The position numbers and the translations under genes are program-made. Below are positions 32,796 through 41,323 of a stretch of DNA of 64,000 nucleotides, in pieces. The DNA is taken from positions 992,001-1,056,000 of the forward strand of contig NZ_VFMU01000001.1 of assembly GCF_006715225.1 (NCBI RefSeq). The letters run 5' to 3'. The stretch's first letter is position 1; every line of letters starts with the position of its first letter. The notes under the pieces are model-generated. The model was not told where the DNA came from, made no database searches, and saw only the letters and a list, made by a program, of their open reading frames with translations. This stretch comes from Arthrobacter sp. SLBN-112. Lineage in GTDB: Bacteria; Actinomycetota; Actinomycetes; Actinomycetales; Micrococcaceae.

Positions 32796-35700
32796 GTGAA
32801 CAAACCCCCGCAAGCGATCCCCCGGCCTCCGGAAGGGCCGCCATCCCGCAGACGCCCTGCCATGTCTGCCGTGCGCGCGCTGACGGCCACAGCAGCATCT
32901 GCCGCCTTGGCTTTCACCGGCCTGCCGGCCGTCCACGCCGAAACTGCTTTGCCTCCCGTGGGAAGCGGATTCAAGTTCGACTTTGGCCCCGGCGCAACCG
33001 CCGAGGGCTATACGGCCGTGGATGCCGGCGCGCAGTATTCGGCAGCAGCAAAATTCGGCTTCACGGACACCACCGTCACCTCCGGCGCTGACCGCGGGAC
33101 GGGTGATGCCCTCCGGTCCGACTTTGTCCAGGCCCAGGGCAGTACCTTCCTGGTGGACCTGCCCAACGGTGACTACACGGTAAAGCTCATCGCCGGGGAC
33201 GCCACGGAAGCGACGAACATCGCCATTACCGCGGAGAAGATCGCCAAAGTCCAGGCCACGGACAAGCCTGCGGGCCAATACCTGGAGATGGAATTCCCCA
33301 TCTCCCTGGTGGATGGACAACTCAACCTCGACTTCAGCGGTACTGCCGCCAAGATCAATTCACTGGTCATCGCTGCGCGGGCCCCCCGCACGGCCACCAC
33401 TGACCCCGGCGTCTACCTTGCCGGAGACTCCACAGTCCAGACCTACGATGCCGGGTACGTCCCGCAGGCGGGCTGGGGACAAATGATTGACCGCTACTTC
33501 GACAGTGCGGTGACGTTCCGGAACCATGCCATCGGCGGCCGGAGCTCCAAGAACTTCATCAGCCAGGGCAGGCTGGACGAGATCCTTCGGGTCATCAACC
33601 CCGGGGACTACCTGATGGTGCAGTTCGGCCACAACGACGCCACCATCGGAGTGGATGACCGCTACGCTTCCCCCGCGGACTACAAGGAATACCTGCGGAC
33701 CTACGTCCACGGGGCACGCCAGCGCGGCGCGGTCCCCATCCTGGTCACTCCTGTGGGCCGGCGCGATTATGACGAAGCCACGGGCAAGTTCAACGTCAGC
33801 TTCCCGGAATACGTCGCGAAGATGCAGGAGCTGGCAACCGAAGAGAGCGTGGCCCTGGTGGATCTCTCCGCCTCCAGCCGTGCCTACTACGACGCCATTG
33901 GACCCGAGGACACCAAGTCTGTGTTCCTTCATGTGGATGCCGGGATCTACCCCAACCGGCCCACGGGAACCGTGGACAACACGCACTTCCAGGAGTACGG
34001 CGCCATCCAGATCGCACGCCTGGTGGCCAACGGGGTGAAGCAGCTCAACCTTCCGCTTGCTGCACACGCCAAGGAGATCGCGCCGCCGTCGTCCGTTCCC
34101 GCACAGCCGCAGGGCCTGGTGGCGGGCAGCATTTCCAACGCCGGCGCGCTCTTGAAGTGGCAGCCGGTTGACGGTGCGGACATCTACAAGGTGTACCGGA
34201 AGCTGGCCGCCGAACCGGACAGCGAATACAAACTGACTACGACGGCGACTGTGGCCACCGCCAACCTCGCAGGCCTTGCTGAGGGCACCGCGTACAGCAT
34301 CCGGGTGGCGGCCATGAACGGCAAGGGCCTCTCCGAGCCCAGCACACCGCTGGCGGTCACTACCAAGCTGGCCAAGTACAAGTTCGACTTCGGCCCGGCG
34401 GGAGCGCCCGTGGAGCCCGGCTACACCGAGGTCAACCGGACCATGCCCTACACGCCCGGGCGTGGATTCGGCTTCAAGGACATCTCCGTCCTCAGCGACC
34501 GGGACCGGGGCGCCGTCACCAGCAACCTCTTGCGCGACTTCGTGCTCAGCGGGTCCAGCTTCGAATTCCAGCTTGACGTGCCCAACGGCACCTACGCGCT
34601 CAAGACCTACCACAGCGACTGGATCGGCTCCACCCGGACCGACGTTGCCGCCGAGGGCACCCCGTTCGGACAGGTGTCCTCCAGCAAGGCTTCCTCCGCC
34701 ACCAAGATCATCAATCAGGTCCTGGTCACCGATGGCCAGCTGAACCTCACCATCAGCGGCTCCGGCCAGCGGTTGAACGGACTGGAGGTGACCCCGCTGC
34801 TGGTGGGGCCCACGAACCTGCACAGCACCGCCGTCAATGCAGCAGCTGAACCGCCCACGGTGGACCTGGCATGGGACGCGGTGCCTGACGTGGCTTCCTA
34901 CAAGGTCTTCCGGCAGGCATCCTTCGAGTCGGAGCCACAGGTCATCGCGTCTGATGTAAAGGACGCGGCGTACCGGGACACCACCGCATTTGCAGGGCTG
35001 AAGTACAAGTACTTCGTCACCGCCGTCGACAACACTGGGCTGGAATCGGTGCCTTCGAACACGATGGAAACCGCCCTGGTTGATCCCTCCACCCCGGCGC
35101 CCACAGCCCCGGTCAAGGTGGACGTCAAAGCCGTTGAAAAGACGAGCGTCACCCTGAAATGGCAAAAAATCAAGGACGCGGCGGCCTACCAGGTGTACCG
35201 CTCCACCTCCCCGGACGGCCCCTTTGAATACGCAGGCCGCGCCAGTGAGGTGAATTTCACCGACTTCACTGTCCTGACCACCATCCGCTACTACTACCGT
35301 GTCACGGCAGTAAACAAGGGCGGCGAATCCGCACCTTCCCCGGTGGTGGGCACGGAGAAGGTCACCGTGGTGAACCGGCAAATGGAGAACCTGGACCGTG
35401 CACCGGTGGCCCTGCTCACCAGCGACGGCGTGCGGGTGGGCTGGCGCATGCTGGGACTGGACCCGGAGCAGGTGGGCTTCCACGTCATCCGCGACGGCGT
35501 CCAGCTCACCGACGAGCCAATCCGCAACAGCACCACCTTCCTGGACCCGGCAGGAACGGCTTCCTCCAAGTACGTCATCAAGGCCGTGGGCAACGGCGGG
35601 GACCAGCTGACCGCAGAGTTCCAGCCGATGTCCCGGAACTACCTGGCCGTTAAGCTCGATAAGCCGGCGGACGACTACACCAAGGACGGGCAGCCCTACA

Positions 35701-37187
35701 CCTACTCCGCCGGGGACGCCAGCGTGGCGGACCTTGACGGCGACGGGACCTACGAGATTCTCCAGATGTGGTCCCCGTCCAATTCCAAGGACAACTCGCA
35801 GTCCGGCTACACCGGAACCGTGTACGTCGACGCCTACAGGATGGACGGCACCAAGCTCTGGCGCATCAACATGGGCTCCAACATCCGGGCGGGCGCGCAC
35901 TACACGCAGCTGCTCGCCTACGACTTTGACGGCGACGGCAAGGCCGAAGTAGCCATGAAGACCGCTGACGGCACACGTGACGCAGCCGGAACCGTGATCG
36001 GAAACGCCGGCGCTGACTACCGCAACAGCAGTGGCTACGTGCTCACGGGACCCGAGTTCCTCACCGTGTTCCATGGAGCCACTGGCACCATCATGGACAC
36101 CGTGCCCTACGATCCTCCCCGCGGGGACGTCGGCGCGTGGGGCGATACGTACGGAAACCGGGTGGACCGGTTCCTGGGCGCCGTGGCCTACCTCGACGGC
36201 GAGCACCCGTCCATGATGTTCAGCCGCGGCTACTACACCCGGACGGTGCTGGCCACCTACGACCTGGTGGGCGGCAGGATCAGCAAGCGCTGGACGTTCG
36301 ATTCGGATATTGCCGGTACCCAGTACCGCGGCCAGGGCAACCACAACATGTCCGTCCTGGACGTCGATGCTGACGGCAAGGACGAATTCGTCTTTGGTTC
36401 AATGACCATCGACGACAACGGCAAACCCCTTTACAGCACCGGCCTGGGCCATGGGGACGCCATCCACACGAGCGACTTCGATCCGTCCCGGCCCGGGCTG
36501 GAGACCTTTGCCGTGCACGAGGAAATGGGCTCGAGCGGAAACCTGGGCGCAACCTTCCGGGATTCAAGGACGGGCGGGGTGCTGTGGAGTATCCCCGCCG
36601 TCAAGGACACCGGCCGCGGCGCCATGGGAGACGTGGATCCCCGCTATCCCGGCGCCGAAGGCTGGGCCATCGGCGGCGACGCTGCCTGGAATTCGCCCGT
36701 GGGGCAGCTGCGCTCCGTCAAGGGCGAGCTGATTTCGGAAAAGATCCCGGCGGCCAACTTCCTGGCATGGTGGGACGGTGACCTGCTGCGCGAAATCGTC
36801 GACCACGACTGGGATGCAGCAGCCAACAGCGGAACACCCAGCATCGCCAAGTGGAACTGGGAGACCCAGTCCAGTGACCGGCTGCTGACCACAACGGGTG
36901 CCAAGTCCAACAACGGCACCAAGGGAACGCCTGCCATCCAGGCCGATCTCCTTGGCGACTGGCGGGAGGAAATTGCCTGGCCCTCCGCGGACAGCACCGA
37001 GCTGCGCATCTACACCACCACGGCCACCACGGACATCCGGCTCCGGACCCTGATGCACGATCCCGTGTACCGCCAGTCGGTGGCCCGCGAAAACGTGGCC
37101 TACAACCAGCCCCCGCACCCGGGCTTCTTTATCGGCGTGGGCATGGAGTTGCCGGCCCAGCCGGACATCGTTTACACCCGCCGCTAG
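32796..37187 (+). CDS. secreted rhamnogalacturonan acetylesterase-lyase, multidomain
   Basis: 1,463-aa exported enzyme for pectin rhamnogalacturonan I. After an Arg-rich signal peptide (RRRPAMSAVRALTATAASAA) come, in order: a KFDFGPG carbohydrate-binding-like module (about 55-200); an SGNH/CE12 acetylesterase (about 205-420; YLAGDSTVQ, AIGGRSS, QFGHND, NTHFQEYG); Fn3 (about 430-525); a second KFDFGPA module (530-670); two Fn3 domains (670-860); and a family PL11 rhamnogalacturonan lyase (about 860-1463; ENLDRAPVALLTSDGVRVGW, DLDGDGTYEI, YDFDGDGKAEVAMKTADGTR, DVDADGKDEF). GTG 32796 fits the AAGGAG site better than ATG 32790. Deacetylation and cleavage are joined in one chain. Confidence 0.92.
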   Translation: MNKPPQAIPRPPEGPPSRRRPAMSAVRALTATAASAALAFTGLPAVHAETALPPVGSGFKFDFGPGATAEGYTAVDAGAQYSAAAKFGFTDTTVTSGADRGTGDALRSDFVQAQGSTFLVDLPNGDYTVKLIAGDATEATNIAITAEKIAKVQATDKPAGQYLEMEFPISLVDGQLNLDFSGTAAKINSLVIAARAPRTATTDPGVYLAGDSTVQTYDAGYVPQAGWGQMIDRYFDSAVTFRNHAIGGRSSKNFISQGRLDEILRVINPGDYLMVQFGHNDATIGVDDRYASPADYKEYLRTYVHGARQRGAVPILVTPVGRRDYDEATGKFNVSFPEYVAKMQELATEESVALVDLSASSRAYYDAIGPEDTKSVFLHVDAGIYPNRPTGTVDNTHFQEYGAIQIARLVANGVKQLNLPLAAHAKEIAPPSSVPAQPQGLVAGSISNAGALLKWQPVDGADIYKVYRKLAAEPDSEYKLTTTATVATANLAGLAEGTAYSIRVAAMNGKGLSEPSTPLAVTTKLAKYKFDFGPAGAPVEPGYTEVNRTMPYTPGRGFGFKDISVLSDRDRGAVTSNLLRDFVLSGSSFEFQLDVPNGTYALKTYHSDWIGSTRTDVAAEGTPFGQVSSSKASSATKIINQVLVTDGQLNLTISGSGQRLNGLEVTPLLVGPTNLHSTAVNAAAEPPTVDLAWDAVPDVASYKVFRQASFESEPQVIASDVKDAAYRDTTAFAGLKYKYFVTAVDNTGLESVPSNTMETALVDPSTPAPTAPVKVDVKAVEKTSVTLKWQKIKDAAAYQVYRSTSPDGPFEYAGRASEVNFTDFTVLTTIRYYYRVTAVNKGGESAPSPVVGTEKVTVVNRQMENLDRAPVALLTSDGVRVGWRMLGLDPEQVGFHVIRDGVQLTDEPIRNSTTFLDPAGTASSKYVIKAVGNGGDQLTAEFQPMSRNYLAVKLDKPADDYTKDGQPYTYSAGDASVADLDGDGTYEILQMWSPSNSKDNSQSGYTGTVYVDAYRMDGTKLWRINMGSNIRAGAHYTQLLAYDFDGDGKAEVAMKTADGTRDAAGTVIGNAGADYRNSSGYVLTGPEFLTVFHGATGTIMDTVPYDPPRGDVGAWGDTYGNRVDRFLGAVAYLDGEHPSMMFSRGYYTRTVLATYDLVGGRISKRWTFDSDIAGTQYRGQGNHNMSVLDVDADGKDEFVFGSMTIDDNGKPLYSTGLGHGDAIHTSDFDPSRPGLETFAVHEEMGSSGNLGATFRDSRTGGVLWSIPAVKDTGRGAMGDVDPRYPGAEGWAIGGDAAWNSPVGQLRSVKGELISEKIPAANFLAWWDGDLLREIVDHDWDAAANSGTPSIAKWNWETQSSDRLLTTTGAKSNNGTKGTPAIQADLLGDWREEIAWPSADSTELRIYTTTATTDIRLRTLMHDPVYRQSVARENVAYNQPPHPGFFIGVGMELPAQPDIVYTRR

Positions 37188-37203
37188 GTATTGCACCCAC
37201 AGC

Positions 37204-37234
37204 TGCCCCGTCCGCCGTTTCGGCGGGCGGGGCA
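37204..37234 (+). terminator. terminator after the lyase gene
   Basis: 14-bp stem with one G-T wobble (37204-37217 with 37221-37234), 3-base loop, followed by CTTTGTTT. Confidence 0.75.
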
Positions 37235-37287
37235 CTTTGTTTCGGGCACAACCGGCCGGTAACCAGAGCCCTCAGTAAGATCGCAGC

Positions 37288-38259
37288 ATGACTGAGACCG
37301 GCCGCCCCAACTCCGTGACCCTCCGCTTCCTCGCCGCACCCATGGACGTGGGGCACAGCGGCTCGGTGGACGCGGGGACGGTGCTCGAATGGGTGGACAA
37401 GGCCGCCTATGCTGCGGCGGTGGGATGGGCCAAGTCCTACTGCGTCACCGCGTACGTGGGAAACATCCACTTCGCCGATCCCGTCAACAGCGGCGACATG
37501 GTTGAGGTGGAAGCCACCATCGTCTACACCGGCCGGTCCTCAATGCACATCCACACCGTGGTTTCCTCCGGCGACCCGAAGGGCGGCCCTGCCACCATGC
37601 GCAGCCAGTGCATGGTGATCTTCGTGGCCGTCGGCGAGGACGGCAAGCCCATCCCGGTTCAGCAGTTCGAACCCGGCACCCCCGCTGAGATCGAGCAACG
37701 CGACCACGCCCTGGCCAGGATCAAGGTGCGGGAACAGATCGTTGAAGCCATGAACCGGCAGGAATATACCGACGCCGGTACCGCCGAACGCGTGACACTG
37801 AGGTTCATGGCTGCCCCCACCGACGTGAACTGGGGCGGCAAGGTGCACGGCGGCATCGTCATGAAATGGATCGACGAGGCCGCGTACGTGTGCGCCTCAC
37901 GCTACTGCGGGATGGACACCGTGGCGGTCTTCTCCGGCGGCGTGCGCTTCTACCGCCCGCTGCTGATTGGTCACGTGGTGGAGGTGGAGGCCCGGCTGGT
38001 TTACACCGGGACCAAGGGGATGCACATCGCCGTCCACGTCCGTTCCGGCGACCCCAAAGGCCGTGAACTGGCCCTCACCACGTACTGCCTCACCGTGATG
38101 GTGGCGCGCGACGACGAGGGCAACTCCGTGCCTGTTCCGGCCTGGGTGCCGGTCAGTGGTGAAGACAAGCGGCTGCACGCTCACGCGCGCGAACTCCTGG
38201 AGATCCGGGGAACGGCGCCGGGCAACCGCCTGCCGAACCACCTGCTCACCCAGGGCTGA
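37288..38259 (+). CDS. acyl-CoA thioesterase, double hotdog
   Basis: 323-aa protein made of two YciA/BACH-type hotdog domains (about 1-150 and 160-310) that hydrolyse acyl-CoA. The second copy has the usual NWGGKVHGGIVMKWIDEAAY; the first reads GHSGSVDAGTVLEWVDKAAY and lacks the H-G-G, so it may be the non-catalytic half. Both keep the VEVEA...YTG...MHI strand set and SGDPKG. Its stop is one base from the stop of convergent dnaB, with no room for a terminator. Confidence 0.87.
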   Translation: MTETGRPNSVTLRFLAAPMDVGHSGSVDAGTVLEWVDKAAYAAAVGWAKSYCVTAYVGNIHFADPVNSGDMVEVEATIVYTGRSSMHIHTVVSSGDPKGGPATMRSQCMVIFVAVGEDGKPIPVQQFEPGTPAEIEQRDHALARIKVREQIVEAMNRQEYTDAGTAERVTLRFMAAPTDVNWGGKVHGGIVMKWIDEAAYVCASRYCGMDTVAVFSGGVRFYRPLLIGHVVEVEARLVYTGTKGMHIAVHVRSGDPKGRELALTTYCLTVMVARDDEGNSVPVPAWVPVSGEDKRLHAHARELLEIRGTAPGNRLPNHLLTQG

Positions 38260-38260
38260 C

Positions 38261-39643
38261 CTAGAAGCCGCCACCGCCGGTGTCGCCGGCCATATTGGCG
38301 AAGCGGGAATAGTGGCCCTGGAAGGCCACCACAATGTCCTTGGTGGGACCGTTACGGTGCTTGGCCACCAGGATGTCCGCTTCCCCGGCACGGGGTGATT
38401 CCTTGTCATAAACGTCCTCGCGGTGGAGCAGGATGACCATGTCGGCGTCCTGCTCGATGGAGCCGGACTCGCGGAGGTCAGAGACCATGGGCCGCTTGTC
38501 CTGCCGCTGTTCGGATCCACGGTTCAGCTGGGACAGGGCGATCACGGGGACCTGGAGTTCCTTGGCCAGCAGCTTGAGGGCACGCGAAAACTCGGAGACT
38601 TCCTGCTGGCGGGACTCCACCTTCTTTCCCGAGCTCATGAGCTGCAGGTAGTCCAGGATGACCAGCTTGAGATCGTGCTGCTGCTTCAGGCGGCGGCACT
38701 TGGCGCGGATTTCCATCAGGGACATATTGGGGCTGTCGTCAATGAACAGGGGGGCATCATTCATGCGGCCCATGGTGGTGGCGATCTTGGACCACTGCTC
38801 ATCCTTGATGGTTCCCTTGCGGAGGTCCTGGAGGCCGATGGTGGCCTCGGCGGACAGCAGGCGCATGGCGATCTCGTTCCGGCCCATTTCCAGGGAGAAC
38901 ATCACGGTGGAGAGATTGTTCTTAATGGCCGCGGAGCGGGCAAAGTCCAGGGCGAACGTCGACTTACCGACGGCCGGGCGGGCTGCGATGACGATCATCT
39001 GGCCGGGGTGGAGCCCGTGGGTGAGCTCGTCCAGCTCGTAGAAGCCGGTGGGCACGCCCGTCATGCCCTCTCCGCGGTGGCCGGACGCCTCGATTTCGTC
39101 CACGGTGGACTCCATGACGTCCTTCAGCACCACGTAGTCCTCGGCAGTGCGGCGCTCGGCGACGGCGTAAACCTCCGCCTGCGCCTGGTTGACCAGGTCC
39201 TCCACCTCGCCGTCCGAGCCGTAGCCCAGCTGGACGATCTTGGTTCCGGCGTTCACCAGCCGGCGAAGGACTGCCCGTTCGGCCACGATCTCCGCGTAGT
39301 AGCCGGCGTTGGCTGCGGTGGGGACGGTCTGGATCAGTTCGTGAAGGTAGGCAGGGCCGCCGATCCTGTTGATCTCCGCGCGCTTGGTGAGCTCATCGGA
39401 CACGGTGACCGCGTCCGCGGGCTCCCCCCGGCCGTAGAGGTCGATGATGGCCTCATAGATGGTCTCGTGCGCCGGACGGTAGAAATCCTGCCCGCGGAGG
39501 ATCTCAACGACGTCAGCAATGGCATCCTTGGACAGCATCATGCCGCCCAGGACCGATTGTTCGGCAGCAATATCCTGCGGGGGCTTCCGGCTTGCGTCCG
39601 ATCCACGGGTTGTCTCGACAGGGTCCAGATGCGCGATTGACAA
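38261..39643 (-). CDS. dnaB: replicative DNA helicase DnaB
   Basis: 460-aa hexameric helicase of the replication fork. The N-terminal domain (PQDIAAEQSVLGGMMLS, YRPAHETIYEAIIDLYGRG) is followed by the RecA-like domain with Walker A ARPAVGKST, Walker B LVILDYLQLM, ALSQLNRGSEQR and SDLRESGSIEQDADMVILLHR. The likely start is a TTG at 39643 preceded by GGAGG. Many actinobacterial DnaB proteins carry an intein at the Walker A or later motif; none is present here. Confidence 0.94.
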   Translation of the reverse strand: MSIAHLDPVETTRGSDASRKPPQDIAAEQSVLGGMMLSKDAIADVVEILRGQDFYRPAHETIYEAIIDLYGRGEPADAVTVSDELTKRAEINRIGGPAYLHELIQTVPTAANAGYYAEIVAERAVLRRLVNAGTKIVQLGYGSDGEVEDLVNQAQAEVYAVAERRTAEDYVVLKDVMESTVDEIEASGHRGEGMTGVPTGFYELDELTHGLHPGQMIVIAARPAVGKSTFALDFARSAAIKNNLSTVMFSLEMGRNEIAMRLLSAEATIGLQDLRKGTIKDEQWSKIATTMGRMNDAPLFIDDSPNMSLMEIRAKCRRLKQQHDLKLVILDYLQLMSSGKKVESRQQEVSEFSRALKLLAKELQVPVIALSQLNRGSEQRQDKRPMVSDLRESGSIEQDADMVILLHREDVYDKESPRAGEADILVAKHRNGPTKDIVVAFQGHYSRFANMAGDTGGGGF

Positions 39644-39792
39644 AGCTGCCGTCCTCCATTTGTGCCGGGCCTGGCGGCCTGGCGATCCATCCTGTTCGCG
39701 GCAGCCGACAACCGGCTCCGCCACCCGTCCAGGTCTACCCGCAGGCCCTGACAATCAAGCGCCGGGGTCCGGACGCCGGGCTCCGGCCGGAG

Positions 39793-40259
39793 TTATCCCC
39801 ACTATCCACAGCTTTTCCACAGAGATGCGCAGGAGGCGGTCCGCCGGGGTCCAAACCATGGCAGGAACGCCCTTTTTGGGCTGGGGAGAACAGGTACCCC
39901 GCTACGCTAACCGCCGTGGCCCCCGCCGCAAAGCCAGCAGTCCGCAGATGCTGTGGATAACCTGTGCAGTACAGGGAATACCTTGTGCACAGCCTGTGGG
40001 GAACTCTGTGGATATCAACTTTTTTTGCCGCCCGCCCTGCCTCTGAACTGCGGAAACACTCGCGCCAGCATGTGGAGTAAATATTTCTTTCACGGAATTT
40101 CATCCACAGGCCCTGGAGGGGGCACTTGGGGGAAACAGGGCGGAAGGCGCTGGCCGGGAGTATTTGGCATGGGACGTGTCGCTCCTCATATTCCCGGCCG
40201 GACGTTTGACCTGCCGCTACGGGCACTGTATGCGAAGCAGTGAATATTGCTGTGGATAA
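39793..40259. other. cluster of DnaA-box-like sites upstream of dnaB
   Basis: The 641-base gene-free stretch 39644-40284 holds two perfect TTATCCACA boxes (reverse orientation, 39952-39960 and 40251-40259). One-mismatch forms lie at 39793, 39802, 39813, 39983, 40007 and 40100, with TTCCCCACA in reverse at 39995. The stretch is locally AT-richer (around 40015-40100). It may regulate dnaB through DnaA, titrate DnaA, or be part of an origin-like region. No dnaA or dnaN gene is in the window, so oriC is not claimed. Confidence 0.6.
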
Positions 40260-40284
40260 CTGCGATCTGGAATAAGCTCTACAT

Positions 40285-40590
40285 ATGGGCGATCTACTGC
40301 TGGTGCTGTTGCCTGCGATTGTTTTGGTGGCGCTCATGTGGGGCGTTGCCACCGCCCTGCGGCCTCGCGATGCCGGGACGTCGGAGGCCGAAAAGTACCA
40401 GCGCGAACTCGCCGAGCGTTCTGCCCGGCACTACGCAGCCCAGGTCGAGGCGGCCACCGCCGCACGCGCACGGCTGGAGGCGGCTACCCACCCAAGCCAA
40501 AACAGGCAGCAGTACATCCAGCAGCAGGAACATGGTTTGGCGAATGGCAAGCCAGGCAACACCACCTGGCGAGGGCCAGGAAGTACATAG
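40285..40590 (+). CDS. small single-helix membrane protein
   Basis: 101-aa protein with an N-terminal helix (LLLVLLPAIVLVALMWGVAT) and a charged cytoplasmic part likely to form a coiled coil (SEAEKYQRELAERSARHYAA). The start at 40285 has GGAATAAG upstream. It ends 13 bases before the next gene, so they may be co-expressed. No family is recognised. Confidence 0.65.
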   Translation: MGDLLLVLLPAIVLVALMWGVATALRPRDAGTSEAEKYQRELAERSARHYAAQVEAATAARARLEAATHPSQNRQQYIQQQEHGLANGKPGNTTWRGPGST

Positions 40591-40603
40591 AACGGCTTAT
40601 GAA

Positions 40604-41170
40604 ATGGAATCGCTTGTGGTCCCGGTCCTTATCCTGCTCGCCGTGGTCGCGGGGGTCACGCTCGCTTACCGTGCCGCCCGCCGGCGCAAAGCAGCGCACG
40701 CCTCCGCCCAGATCCAGCCTGTTGCCACTCCGCAGGAACTGGCCCGGGCTGCGGCAGCCCGGCTGTCCGAAGACGAACACCGGCGGCTGTATGCGTTGAT
40801 TGCACAGGGCCAGGCCATGGCCGCCATCAAGCTGTACTACGAGGTCACCGGAGAGGGGCTGAGGGCCTCGCGGGACGCCGTAGGCGCCCTGGCAGCGCAC
40901 CCGCAGCCCTACCGGAGCCCGGAGCCGGCGCAGGCGCCCGAGGAGGACGACGACGAACCACAGAGGTTTCCGTACCGCTACCGCGCGATCGCCAGCAAGG
41001 GGGACGTAACCCGCGAAGTGAGCAGCAACATGCTCAACGACGAGATCTACGGCAGGATCCGCACCCTGGCCCGCAGCGGTGATACCGAAGCGGCAGCCAC
41101 CGCGTTGACCAGGCACTCTGACATCTCCCTGAAGCAGGCCCGGGAGTTCATCGCACTGCTGGACGACTAA
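40604..41170 (+). CDS. membrane protein with ribosomal L7/L12-C-terminal-like repeats
   Basis: 188-aa protein. An N-terminal helix (SLVVPVLILLAVVAGVTLAY) anchors it. LYALIAQGQAMAAIKLYYEV followed by TGEGLRASRDAVGAL matches the L7/L12 C-terminal fold pattern (compare IKVVREITGLGLKEAKDLV). A second, diverged copy, IRTLARSGDTEAAATALTRH then SDISLKQAREFIALL, closes the protein. The fold binds GTPase factors in ribosomes; here its partner is unknown. ATG 40604 is used because family-like sequence begins there. Confidence 0.72.
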   Translation: MESLVVPVLILLAVVAGVTLAYRAARRRKAAHASAQIQPVATPQELARAAAARLSEDEHRRLYALIAQGQAMAAIKLYYEVTGEGLRASRDAVGALAAHPQPYRSPEPAQAPEEDDDEPQRFPYRYRAIASKGDVTREVSSNMLNDEIYGRIRTLARSGDTEAAATALTRHSDISLKQAREFIALLDD

Positions 41171-41227
41171 AGACGCTTTCAAAGCATGCTGGGGCCGCCT
41201 ACGGTCAGGGGCCAGCGTGCAAAAGGA

Positions 41228-41263
41228 GGCCGGGACCGCATCCTCACGGATACAGTCCCGGCC
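41228..41263. terminator. hairpin between convergent genes
   Basis: 9-bp perfect stem GGCCGGGAC/GTCCCGGCC with an 18-base loop, between the L7/L12-like gene and the convergent secreted-protein gene. U-tract is weak. Confidence 0.45.
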
Positions 41264-41323
41264 GTCCATATCTTCTTTGCTCTTACCTGGCTCAGGGCGA
41301 AGATGAGCCAGGGTGCGACCGGC

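Noticed and set aside
39644..40284. Chromosomal oriC
   Set aside because: DnaA boxes are present, but dnaA and dnaN are not; the cluster could regulate dnaB, so origin status is not claimed.
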